Of a DNA stretch of 13,036 nucleotides, positions 7,431 through 13,036 are shown in pieces. Position 1 is the stretch's first letter; each line of letters opens with the position of its first letter. This DNA is from an uncultured Oscillospiraceae bacterium (GTDB lineage Bacteria; Bacillota; Clostridia; UBA1212; UBA1255): contig CABQCN010000008.1 in NCBI GenBank assembly GCA_902462635.1, forward strand, positions 1 through 13,036. Reading direction: 5' to 3'. The notes beneath the pieces were generated by a model. It did no database searches, had not been told where the DNA came from, and saw only the letters and a list, made by a program, of their open reading frames with translations. The translations under genes were made by a program, and so were the position numbers.

Positions 7431-8870
7431 ATGAAAATAAGTGACAAGTTCAAATTAAAGAAAACCCAATTCGAGTTGGATTTTGTTGATATAGATACTG
7501 ATAAAGACACACCCTTATTTTTAGATCCTTACTTTATATCAAAATGCGAATTTCCTATTGCTTGTGATGCGCATAGCACTATTCGCTCTTTTTTTGAATA
7601 TTTACTAGCATTGCTACAGGGAAACCACATATCAGAAGCAGAAGAAATATTTTCCCACTTAGGTGAAACTAATGATATTTGTTTGGGCATGTCTCGTGAT
7701 AAACCTGAGGGTCATGGTATGGGTCCGCAGGATACAAAAGCAATTTTTAAGGAACTATTACAAAGTAGAGCTGTTGAATCAGGCGTTATGGAAGATATAG
7801 AAGATTTCAGAATTTTCGTCCCTAATGTAGATAGGGATAAAGTTTCTGATATGACAGCTAATATAATTAGAAAGCATTTAATTATGTATACACAAAACCA
7901 ATGCGAATTACTGGAAATACCTTTACAGGATAACGTACCATCTGGGGCGTACTGGGATTCAATTAATTTAAAATGGAATAATGAATATACAAAAAGGTTA
8001 ATTGTTGATGGTAAGCCTATCTTATTAGTTCCTAAAAGAATAGTTTCATTTTCTGATAAGTATTCCTCGGCCGAATATAAGCAGCATTTTGTACTTAATT
8101 TTTTACAGAATGAAAATATAAGGCTACAAACATCTCTTGTTCAAAAAAGAAAAAATGGAAGCCAATATGTTACAAAAAAGAGTGTAAGAGAACACGAAGA
8201 TACGATGAACAAGGAATATCTAATCCGTTTTACAAAACAGCATCCGGAAATATTCCAAAATTTTAAAGACAGTACTAAAACGTTAATTGCGCCAGTAACT
8301 GGTAAGATATTTGAAGAAATTGATGTGAATGTAATATGCGATATCTTATCAAATGCGTTGAAAAATGTACCATATGGGAGAGACAATGCGTCAGTTTATC
8401 ATAGCTTGATGATAGGTATATTGGAATTTTTAGTGTACCCCAATTTATCGTCTCCTAAAAAAGAACAGGAGATAAATGAGGGAAGAAAAAGAATTGATAT
8501 AGCATTTAATAACTCTGCTGAAACCGGATTCTTTTTTAGACTTCCAAATCTTTCTCATATTACATGTCCTTTTGTATTTGTTGAATGTAAAAATTATAGT
8601 CGCGAGGTTGCTAATCCCGAATTAGATCAGATGGGTGGCCGCTTCAGTTATCAAAGAGGCCGGTTTGGAATTATCGCATGTCGCTCAATAGATAATACGG
8701 ATCTATTTTTAAAACGTTGCGCTGATACATATGCAGATGATAGAGGATTAATTATTCCCATTGTCGATGACGATATATTGGAAGCTATTGAAAAATACCC
8801 GGAATTACGAGAGCGTAGTTTAGAAATAATTTTAGAAAGAAAATATAGAATTATTGCAATGGAGCATTAA
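7431..8870 (+). CDS. Stand-alone PD-(D/E)XK nuclease-like protein, candidate defence gene
   Basis: A 479-residue soluble protein. The ATG follows AAGGAG (7416-7421) at a nine-base spacing. The N-terminus has a striking block (FELDFVDIDTDKDTPLFLDP) that I associate with a widespread unnamed family. Residues about 50-340 are a mixed helical region without a recognised domain. The C-terminal part shows a restriction-endonuclease-like core: EGRKRIDIAF with D356, FVFVECKNYS with E385 and K387, then Q400 and a strand (RFGIIACRS). That order, D then ExK, is the usual catalytic layout of PD-(D/E)XK nucleases. No methyltransferase, helicase, ATPase or second subunit lies beside it, so it is a one-gene unit between a toxin archive and a mobile element. 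A role in defence against phage or plasmid DNA is inferred from fold and location. The named family is not known to me. Confidence 0.72.
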   Translation: MKISDKFKLKKTQFELDFVDIDTDKDTPLFLDPYFISKCEFPIACDAHSTIRSFFEYLLALLQGNHISEAEEIFSHLGETNDICLGMSRDKPEGHGMGPQDTKAIFKELLQSRAVESGVMEDIEDFRIFVPNVDRDKVSDMTANIIRKHLIMYTQNQCELLEIPLQDNVPSGAYWDSINLKWNNEYTKRLIVDGKPILLVPKRIVSFSDKYSSAEYKQHFVLNFLQNENIRLQTSLVQKRKNGSQYVTKKSVREHEDTMNKEYLIRFTKQHPEIFQNFKDSTKTLIAPVTGKIFEEIDVNVICDILSNALKNVPYGRDNASVYHSLMIGILEFLVYPNLSSPKKEQEINEGRKRIDIAFNNSAETGFFFRLPNLSHITCPFVFVECKNYSREVANPELDQMGGRFSYQRGRFGIIACRSIDNTDLFLKRCADTYADDRGLIIPIVDDDILEAIEKYPELRERSLEIILERKYRIIAMEH

Positions 8871-8886
8871 TGAGTTTTTCTTGCTT

Positions 8887-8943
8887 TTCCTCCTTCGATG
8901 TTTTAAAGTGCCGTCGGTTCGATAAAAACAATTGAAGGAGGAA
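8887..8943 (+). promoter_or_regulatory. Hairpin that hides the ribosome site of the 8949 ORF
   Basis: TTCCTCCTTC (8887-8896) is the perfect reverse complement of GAAGGAGGAA (8934-8943), the ribosome binding site just before the ATG at 8949. The loop is 37 bases. Such pairing would block translation until the left arm is covered or bound. A related leader precedes the 10690 gene. Confidence 0.6.
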
Positions 8944-8948
8944 TTTTA

Positions 8949-9014
8949 ATGTACAGAACTAAACGCTTGGAGGGTAAAATTGAAACAAAAACAGGCTGGG
9001 TGGACACAAGCTAA
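8949..9014 (+). CDS. Very short ORF behind a near-ideal ribosome site
   Basis: A 21-codon frame begins at the ATG five bases after GAAGGAGGAA and ends at 9012-9014. The peptide is basic at its start (MYRTKRLEGKIETKTG) and has no recognised motif. The strong ribosome site and the hairpin around it argue that it is translated, perhaps as a leader peptide. Alternatively it is the first part of a gene cut off by whatever inserted the structured sequence from about 9060. The peptide shows only a vague likeness (KRLEGK versus KRELGK) to the start of the XRE protein at 10690, whose leader it shares. Confidence 0.35.
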   Translation: MYRTKRLEGKIETKTGWVDTS

Positions 9015-9059
9015 CAGATCAGTTATGTAAATTAATACGATCCATCCACCACCCACCTA

Positions 9060-9345
9060 AAACCGTCTGCAACAAAGTCCCGAGGAAATCCGCAGGAGCG
9101 GATTAGCGGACGCAGGCCCGTGTAGCGCGGTGATGGCTACCCCTGTCCGGCGAGGGAGCACAGTACGTACCGTCGGCAAATGTTTCAGGCACTTTCATTT
9201 GAAAAACTCAAAGCCCTGCCATTGTACAAGGTGATTGTACAAACCTCATAGGTTTCCTATGGCACGCATTGGTCGCAAGACCGCCCTTCGGGGTATATGC
9301 ACCGATCGCTGTAACAGGTGGTCACAGTACTAACCTAATGCTACG
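9060..9345 (+). ncRNA. Candidate large structured RNA, family not identified
   Basis: This gene-free stretch is packed with stems: AATCCGC/GCGGATT (9087-9104); CAGG/CCTG (9113-9116 with 9142-9145) enclosing GTAGC/GCTAC (9122-9140); CCGGCG/CGTCGG with one G-U pair (9147-9176); TTGTACAA twice (9222-9229 and 9235-9242) as an eight-pair stem; CATAGG/CCTATG (9247-9261); GGTC-GCAA-GACC with a GNRA loop (9271-9282); and CCC-TTCG-GGG with a UUCG loop (9284-9293). The tetraloops imply that the plus strand is the RNA. Length and layout would suit a HEARO/IsrB-type OMEGA RNA moved without its protein gene, but no HNH-nuclease gene is nearby and that assignment is a guess. Group I and II intron, RNase P, tmRNA and SRP signatures were not seen. 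Confidence 0.5.
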
Positions 9346-9635
9346 CATAATAAAATAGCGGTTTCCGTTCGGTGGGAATTTGTGCAGGGACTTCCGGCGT
9401 GCGAGGGTGCGTTTCTGAATTGTCGCAGACAAGATAGAAACGCACCCGGCTCCGGCTGCGAACCGGCTACAGGGCAAGCAAAAACGCTCCCCTTGAATGG
9501 AAAACGGAAGAAACTAAGGGAATTTGGGAAAATTCCTCTGGTTTGTCATACCCTGTTATCAGGAATAAAGATTTCTTGCTTTGCTTTTTCACATGGGATA
9601 CTCTCCGCGCAAATCTAATCAAAGGAGATGATCCC
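9346..9635. other. Intergenic region before the integrase, with inverted repeats
   Basis: No convincing gene was seen here. A GTG-started 78-codon frame from 9382 has no good ribosome site and low-complexity content. The region holds the inverted repeat described at 9405-9447 and a second stem GGAATTT/AAATTCC (9519-9536, four-base loop). Non-coding DNA of this kind next to an integrase often holds an attachment site or a transfer origin. Confidence 0.4.
9405..9447. repeat. 12-bp perfect inverted repeat, possible oriT or recombinase site
   Basis: GGGTGCGTTTCT (9405-9416) and AGAAACGCACCC (9436-9447) are perfect reverse complements around a 19-base spacer. The flanks are GC-rich (CCGGCGTGCGA and GGCTCCGGCTGCG) and no T run follows, so a terminator is unlikely. 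A relaxase or recombinase recognition site is plausible in this setting. No relaxase gene is present in the window. Confidence 0.45.
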
Positions 9636-10571
9636 ATGTCAACAAGGGTTGAAAACATCAAAGATAATTTGGTTGTGCAGGTGAAGAAACTTTATCGGGA
9701 ATGCAACGAAAAGAGCTTTGAAACAAGGGCGCGTTATCGGGATGCTACAGAGCGGTTCTGCGGGTTCCTCGCGAAAGAGTATGGATTACAGAAGTTTGCC
9801 AATATCCGCGATAAGCATCTGATTGCCTATGCAGACTATCTGAAAAGCGAAGGAATAGCCGTAAATACTATTCTATCCGATTTATCCGGTATCCGCTTCT
9901 TTCACAGGCTGAGTGGCGCAAAATTTGAACTTCCTAATAACAAGACGCTTAATCTAAGTAAGCGGGAGATTGGAAAAGAAGACCGGAGCTGGTCGGTGAC
10001 GGAGATATCGGCGGCGTTGCAATTGGCGGACAAATTAGGCCGAACCGATATTTCATATGCAATCAAGATTTCCTCTCTGTTCGGCGCACGGATTGAAGAA
10101 GCCTGCAAAATGCGTGTGGAACACATTCAAAAAGCCATTGAAACCGGAGAACTGTATATCAAGGGCAAAGGCGGGCAAGAACGCTATGTCATTATGCGGA
10201 CGCTTTATCAGCATGGATTGCTGAATGAACTGATTTCCACGGTAAAGGCCCGAAAGCTTCAGCCGAATGATTATCTGATTACAGATAACGTAAAGGGCGG
10301 CGTACAGCGGGAAATCAAGAGTATCCAAAACTGGCTTTCCAATCACAGCAACCGATTTAAAGACGCTGACAGAACGAAAGCGCCACTACCGGGTTATAAG
10401 CCAAAATCAGAAGCACTGACGTTCCACGGCCTGAGATATACGTTTATTCAAAATTTGTATGACCTCCTTGTCTCACAGAGCGATCCCAAAGCAGAAGAGA
10501 AGACTATGGAAGAAGCTGGGCATCACAGACCATTGATGCGTAAAATCTACAGTAATAGGGTAATTCAGTAG
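9636..10571 (+). CDS. Tyrosine recombinase/integrase
   Basis: A 311-residue phage-integrase-family protein that catalyses site-specific DNA strand exchange through a tyrosine-DNA link. Residues about 10-100 form the helical SAM-like DNA-binding domain and about 115-311 the catalytic domain. Visible catalytic residues are R152 (LFGARIEEACKMR), a lysine in LYIKGKGGQERY (K176 or K178), H264 and R267 (LTFHGLRYTF), H296 or H297 (EEAGHHRPLM) and Y305 (MRKIYSNRV), so the set is complete and the enzyme should be active. The ATG at 9636 follows AAAGGAGATG with correct spacing; the frame extends 31 codons upstream without a ribosome site and that part is rejected. The gene stands alone between a repeat-rich non-coding region and a hairpin terminator. 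It most likely moves an integrative element covering part of this window, with the attachment site not determined. Confidence 0.9.
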   Translation: MSTRVENIKDNLVVQVKKLYRECNEKSFETRARYRDATERFCGFLAKEYGLQKFANIRDKHLIAYADYLKSEGIAVNTILSDLSGIRFFHRLSGAKFELPNNKTLNLSKREIGKEDRSWSVTEISAALQLADKLGRTDISYAIKISSLFGARIEEACKMRVEHIQKAIETGELYIKGKGGQERYVIMRTLYQHGLLNELISTVKARKLQPNDYLITDNVKGGVQREIKSIQNWLSNHSNRFKDADRTKAPLPGYKPKSEALTFHGLRYTFIQNLYDLLVSQSDPKAEEKTMEEAGHHRPLMRKIYSNRVIQ

Positions 10572-10578
10572 ACAAAAC

Positions 10579-10605
10579 GAACCACCCCCAGTCTGGGGGT
10601 GGTTC
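10579..10605. terminator. Hairpin terminator after the integrase
   Basis: GAACCACCCCCA (10579-10590) pairs perfectly with TGGGGGTGGTTC (10594-10605) around a three-base loop, eight bases after the integrase stop. The A-run on its left side (AAAAC) favours termination on the minus strand; a short AT stretch follows on the right. Confidence 0.7.
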
Positions 10606-10651
10606 AAATCTTGAAGCTTTTCTTGAAATCAAAAATAAGACGAATTACTTT

Positions 10652-10681
10652 CCTTCCGTGTTTTTTAATGCCGGAAGGAGG
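10652..10681 (+). promoter_or_regulatory. Hairpin that hides the ribosome site of the XRE gene
   Basis: CCTTCCG (10652-10658) pairs with CGGAAGG (10672-10678), which overlaps the AGGAGG ribosome site at 10676-10681. The loop is 13 bases and T-rich. The leader resembles the one before 8949: TTTCCTCCTTCGATGTTTTA and TTTCCTTCCGTGTTTTTTAA, each followed by a GCCG element and then GAAGGAGGAATT. The same translational control may act on both. Confidence 0.55.
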
Positions 10682-10689
10682 AATTGAAT

Positions 10690-10917
10690 TTGAACAAAAG
10701 AGAACTTGGAAAGCCTGTTACGCTGAAGCTGTGCGACAGGATGCGTGAACTACGGGAAGATCATGATCTGCGGCAACGGGAAATCGCCGAACTTCTTCAC
10801 GTCGACCGTTCCACATACGCGCACTATGAATCCGGACGAACCCAGCCTGACTATGAATCGCTCGTAAAACTCGCAAATTTTTACAACGTCAGTCTGGAGT
10901 ACCTTCTGGGCGTATAG
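10690..10917 (+). CDS. XRE-family helix-turn-helix regulator
   Basis: A 75-residue protein that is almost entirely one Cro/C1-type DNA-binding domain. The helix-turn-helix reads LRQREIAELLHVDRSTYAHY, followed by the typical ESGRTQPDYESLVKLANFYN and VSLEYLLGV. The start is taken as the TTG at 10690, eight bases after AGGAGG (10676-10681); the TTG at 10684 is only two bases from it. Small regulators of this type control excision or transfer genes in integrative elements and may repress their own gene. It lacks a dimerisation or sensor domain. The neighbouring integrase and the convergent minus-strand genes suggest that it sets the state of the element, though its operator is not identifiable here. 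Confidence 0.88.
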   Translation: MNKRELGKPVTLKLCDRMRELREDHDLRQREIAELLHVDRSTYAHYESGRTQPDYESLVKLANFYNVSLEYLLGV

Positions 10918-10928
10918 GCAATGAAACG

Positions 10929-10950
10929 GCGGCAGCCAAAAGACTGCCGC
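10929..10950. terminator. Hairpin between convergent genes
   Basis: GCGGCAG (10929-10935) pairs with CTGCCGC (10944-10950) around an eight-base loop in the 41-base gap between the XRE gene on the plus strand and the 95-aa gene on the minus strand. A bidirectional terminator is the natural reading. Confidence 0.6.
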
Positions 10951-10958
10951 GTACATAT

Positions 10959-11246
10959 TTAAGATAGGGAGAAAGCATTCATCCATTTCAGAAGATACAT
11001 GCAGTCGCAAAATCCCTGCTGGTAAATCCAGTCTTCCTCCAGACAATTCCGTTGGTTTACCACTTCTTCAAAGCGGTATATCAAATCAGAATCCTCGTCC
11101 AGCTTGTCGGCGATCTGTGAAAAAAGATTTGAAAATTTCTTCGACACTTCCTGATATTCTGTATCTTCTTTTCCGTTTTGTACGATACATGCAGAGCATA
11201 TTTCGCTACAGGTTCGCAAAAAATACTCTAAAAATAAATTGGACAT
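10959..11246 (-). CDS. Small element-borne protein, DUF6809-like
   Basis: A 95-residue, acidic, mostly helical protein of unknown function. The start ATG at 11246 follows AAAGGAG on the minus strand. The layout of EYQEVSKKFSNLFSQIADKL, then a run of acidic and hydrophobic residues, then WIYQQGFCDCMYLLKWMN resembles the small DUF6809-type proteins common in Firmicutes integrative elements, where a late GF motif is typical. That resemblance is from memory and is moderate. Five cysteines are present, two as CDC near the end. The gene lies directly downstream of the frameshifted ribbon-helix-helix gene on the same strand and was probably in one operon with it. Confidence 0.6.
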   Translation of the reverse strand: MSNLFLEYFLRTCSEICSACIVQNGKEDTEYQEVSKKFSNLFSQIADKLDEDSDLIYRFEEVVNQRNCLEEDWIYQQGFCDCMYLLKWMNAFSLS

Positions 11247-11558
11247 TTATATCTCTACTCCTTTCGGCGGCTACACGTCGAAAGAAGCCGCAGCGCATGA
11301 TACAATATTTACGCTGAAGCGGTCGTTCCGGCGGTGTAGGTACTGGAAGCGGCGGGCGGTTTTGGATTGCACGCCCCTTCCTTCCATTTTTCAGGCCATC
11401 GTACATCCTGTGGACTCTTTGACGCAAAATTTCAGCTTGTGAAACACCGTTTCCATACTGCAAACCTTGAGCTTTTAGAAGGTTTCATCATCCGTTTTAA
11501 ACTTGACGGAGATGTTCTTAGGCTTGTTCGTAGGCCGTCCCGGTTTTTTGCTCCCCAT
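11206..11558 (-). pseudogene. Ribbon-helix-helix DNA-binding protein, frameshifted
   Basis: The minus-strand ATG at 11558, preceded by AGGTGG, starts MGSKKPGRPTNKPKNISVKF and then KTDDETF before a stop at 11475-11477. A second frame picks up at once with LLKAQGLQYGNGVSQAEILR and then QRVHRMYDGLKN. Joined, the pieces give the ribbon-helix-helix pattern common in such elements: a K-GRP-rich start, a beta strand (ISVKF), DDETF-LLK helix and NGVSQAEILR helix. A single-base frameshift near 11475-11485 separates them. The second frame runs on to 11206 with a proline-rich tail and overlaps the start of the next gene. A TATAAT-like -10 box on the minus strand lies at 11590-11595. A sequencing error would give the same picture, so loss of function is likely but not certain. 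Confidence 0.65.
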
Positions 11559-11662
11559 ATTTACCACCTCGCTTTCATGGGGTAAAAGCATTATAGCGCC
11601 TAAAATTTTTATAACGCTGTTTCGTTCTAAAACACCACAGCACAAAGCGCCTGCAACTGTTC

Positions 11663-11692
11663 TTGACATGAGCATAACCTATCTCGTATCTT
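11663..11692 (+). promoter_or_regulatory. Putative promoter for the TnpW-like gene
   Basis: A perfect TTGACA (11663-11668) is followed, 18 bases on, by TATCTT (11687-11692). It lies just upstream of the AGAAAGG ribosome site at 11706-11712. The -10 box is imperfect. Confidence 0.42.
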
Positions 11693-11714
11693 CGCACTAC
11701 CTTACAGAAAGGCG

Positions 11715-11885
11715 GTGCTTTTTATTTGTTCGTCAATATCTGAAATTGACGGGACAGAAAATGAGAACGAACGGAGAATCACGATTGGGAATACGGAATA
11801 TATCGTCCGCGCTGTTTTTGCCGGAAAAGAAACGGCCGAAGAAAAAATCAAGCGGATCATTTTACAGGAAATAGAATCTGACTGA
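11715..11885 (+). CDS. TnpW-like transposon-encoded small protein
   Basis: The frame ending at 11885 encodes a peptide with RRITIGNTEYIVRAVFAGKE and then TAEEKIKRIILQEIESD. This matches the pattern I know for TnpW of Tn4451/Tn1549-type elements (a T-x-x-I-G strand, Y-x-V, FAGKETAE-KI-RLI), whose precise role is unsettled. Its place just before a large serine recombinase fits. The start is odd: the frame has no ATG or TTG. The GTG at 11715 lies only two bases from AAAGG, while the best-spaced codon is ATT at 11724, as though an ATG had mutated. The coordinates given use the GTG, yielding 56 residues. Expression may be weak or lost. A different frame (11503-11874) overlaps it but shows no family features. 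Confidence 0.68.
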   Translation: MLFICSSISEIDGTENENERRITIGNTEYIVRAVFAGKETAEEKIKRIILQEIESD

Positions 11886-11896
11886 TCCCGTCACCG

Positions 11897-11913
11897 GGCC
11901 GGGGAATCCGGCC
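11897..11913 (+). terminator. Short GC hairpin after the TnpW-like gene
   Basis: GGCCGG (11897-11902) pairs with CCGGCC (11908-11913) around a five-base loop, followed by CTTTTAT about eight bases later. It would end the TnpW transcript and separate it from the serine recombinase promoter. Confidence 0.5.
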
Positions 11914-11978
11914 TACATAGCTTTTATCGAATGGGAGAAATTGAAAATGGAGATTGGCAAAACACCACAACAGATCGC

Positions 11979-12007
11979 TTGTTTTAATCAACAAAATTAA
12001 GTATAAT
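11979..12007 (+). promoter_or_regulatory. Promoter for the serine recombinase
   Basis: TTGTTT (11979-11984) and a perfect TATAAT (12002-12007) are 17 bases apart, with the start codon 49 bases after the -10 box. The recombinase therefore has its own promoter rather than depending on the TnpW gene. Confidence 0.6.
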
Positions 12008-12055
12008 GGAAGCAAGTATTACAGGCTGATTTGTTGCTGAAAGAAAGGAGAATAA

Positions 12056-13036
12056 ATGAACCGGCAACAAAGAACGGCTATTTACTGCCGCCTTTCCCGG
12101 GACGACGGGGACGGCGAAAGTATGAGTATTGCAACGCAAAAGCAGATGTTACGGCAATATGCCCGTGAAAAAGGGTGGACGGTTGACCCGGCGCTTGAAT
12201 TTGTGGATGACGGAGCAAGCGGAACCAACTTTGACCGTGAGGGCTATAAAAAGCTTGAAAAGGCGATTATCGACGGCAAGGTAAATATTCTTTTGACAAA
12301 AGACTTGTCCCGGTTAGGCAGAGAGTATTTGCAGACAGGATATTTAACGGAAATCTTTTTCCCGGAGCATAGCGTGCGGTATATCGCGGTCAACGACGGC
12401 GTAGATACTGCAAAGAGCGACAATGAGATTATCCCGTTTAAAAATATTCTCAATGAACTCTATGCGAAGGACAATTCGAAAAAGGTGCGTTCCGCCTATC
12501 GTCAGAAGGCTTTGAACGGTGAATTTACCGCTGCGTTTGCCCCGTACGGCTATGAGAAAAGCAAGGCCGACAAACACAAATTAGTGATCGATGAAGCGGT
12601 AGCGCCAGTCGTCCGAAAGATATTTCATATGGCCGCCGGCGGCAAAAGCCCCTATCAGATCGCCATGCAGCTAAGAGATGAAAAAGTTTTGACGCCGCGC
12701 GCCTATACTGCAGCGAAGTACGAGCGGTATCAGACGGCGTTCAGTCCGAAACACCCTTATGACTGGAGCCATACGACAATCGTTTCAATTCTGAAAAACC
12801 GGGCGTACTTAGGCCATATGGTGAACAACAAGAGCACTACGAAGTCCTTTAAGTGTAAGAAGATTGTTCCGATTCCGCAAGAGCAGTGGATTGAAGTGCG
12901 GAACACCCACGAGCCGCTTGTCAGCGAAGAACTGTTTGAACTGGCGCGGAAGGTTGTCAAGGTCAAGAAGCGGGCAACGAAGGACGGAGACCGGCAGATA
13001 TTTTCGGGACTTCTCAAATGCTCTACCTGCGGACGT
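12056..13036 (+). CDS. Large serine recombinase (TnpX/TndX type), 3' end outside window
   Basis: The first 327 residues of a large serine recombinase, cut by the window end. The ATG follows AAAGGAG at a good spacing. The resolvase domain has the catalytic serine in IYCRLSRDD (S14) and the arginine motif LTKDLSRLGRE (R86 and R89), followed by the long connecting helix (NELYAKDNSKKVRSAYRQKA). The recombinase domain follows (PYGYEKSK, then a helical region up to NRAYLGHMVN), and the zinc ribbon begins at SGLLKCSTCG with C322 and C325. Family members are usually 500-700 residues, so roughly 200-350 are missing. Such enzymes excise and insert mobilisable and conjugative elements of the Tn4451/Tn1549 kind through a circular form, usually at a central GA dinucleotide. 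The TnpW-like neighbour supports that group. No truncation or missing key residue is seen in the visible part. Confidence 0.93.
   Translation, partial: MNRQQRTAIYCRLSRDDGDGESMSIATQKQMLRQYAREKGWTVDPALEFVDDGASGTNFDREGYKKLEKAIIDGKVNILLTKDLSRLGREYLQTGYLTEIFFPEHSVRYIAVNDGVDTAKSDNEIIPFKNILNELYAKDNSKKVRSAYRQKALNGEFTAAFAPYGYEKSKADKHKLVIDEAVAPVVRKIFHMAAGGKSPYQIAMQLRDEKVLTPRAYTAAKYERYQTAFSPKHPYDWSHTTIVSILKNRAYLGHMVNNKSTTKSFKCKKIVPIPQEQWIEVRNTHEPLVSEELFELARKVVKVKKRATKDGDRQIFSGLLKCSTCGR

Noticed and set aside
9060..9345. Group II intron, group I intron or retron as explanation for the structured stretch
   Set aside because: No GTGYG start, no domain V-like hairpin, no group I P7 core and no reverse transcriptase gene were found.
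9549..9565. A likeness to the I-SceI homing site (ACCCTGTTATC)
   Set aside because: Only 11 of 18 bases match in a row, and no homing endonuclease or intron is nearby, so chance is sufficient.
9382..9618. A 78-codon frame with a GTG start before the integrase
   Set aside because: No ribosome site, it runs straight through the inverted repeat, and the peptide has no recognisable family features.
11503..11874. A 123-codon plus-strand frame across the regulator and TnpW region
   Set aside because: It is antisense to the ribbon-helix-helix gene and out of frame with the TnpW-like gene, both of which have clear family patterns.
11949..11999. A short frame MEIGKTPQQIACFNQQN between TnpW and the recombinase
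   Set aside because: It has no good ribosome site and overlaps the recombinase promoter; too short to support.

Overview
The window looks like accessory DNA of a Gram-positive Clostridia-type bacterium (Firmicutes, gut or rumen style). This is inferred from strong AGGAGG-type ribosome sites, TTG starts, an RHS-repeat wall or secreted protein with a DNRLRE-like N-terminus, and TnpW/TnpX-type mobile-element genes. No rRNA, tRNA or CRISPR array was seen.

Layout. (1) 3-5006: the 3' part of a giant RHS/YD-repeat polymorphic toxin gene, open at the left edge of the window. Its GC-rich body switches abruptly, inside the reading frame, to an AT-rich C-terminal tip encoding a hydrophobic toxin domain. 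(2) 5020-7342: an AT-rich archive of displaced tips. It holds a small three-helix membrane protein (likely immunity 1), an orphan RHS core fragment plus a second hydrophobic toxin tip without a 5' gene, a second membrane protein (likely immunity 2), and a decayed third tip. The orphan carries a 140-bp segment that differs at only 4 positions from the end of the main RHS core. One recombination event between the copies would swap toxin 2 and immunity 2 onto the full-length protein. (3) 7431-8870: a stand-alone gene with its own promoter, encoding a 479-aa protein with a C-terminal PD-(D/E)XK nuclease-like core, a plausible defence nuclease of a family I cannot name. (4) 8880-13036: mobile-element territory. 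It contains a ribosome-site-sequestering hairpin before a tiny ORF, a gene-free stretch of about 290 bases full of stem-loops (candidate structured RNA), a 12-bp inverted repeat (possible transfer origin or recombination site), a tyrosine integrase, a small XRE regulator with a second ribosome-site hairpin, a convergent minus-strand pair (a frameshifted ribbon-helix-helix gene and a 95-aa protein), a TnpW-like gene and the first 327 codons of a large serine recombinase.

How it fits together. The left half reads as a contact-dependent competition locus: a long RHS shell delivers an interchangeable membrane-active tip, the gene just downstream protects the producer, and older tip and immunity pairs are stored behind it. 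The right half looks like the edge of an integrative element, or two abutting ones, since two unrelated recombinase types occur within 2 kb. The nuclease sits between the two, a common position for accessory defence genes.
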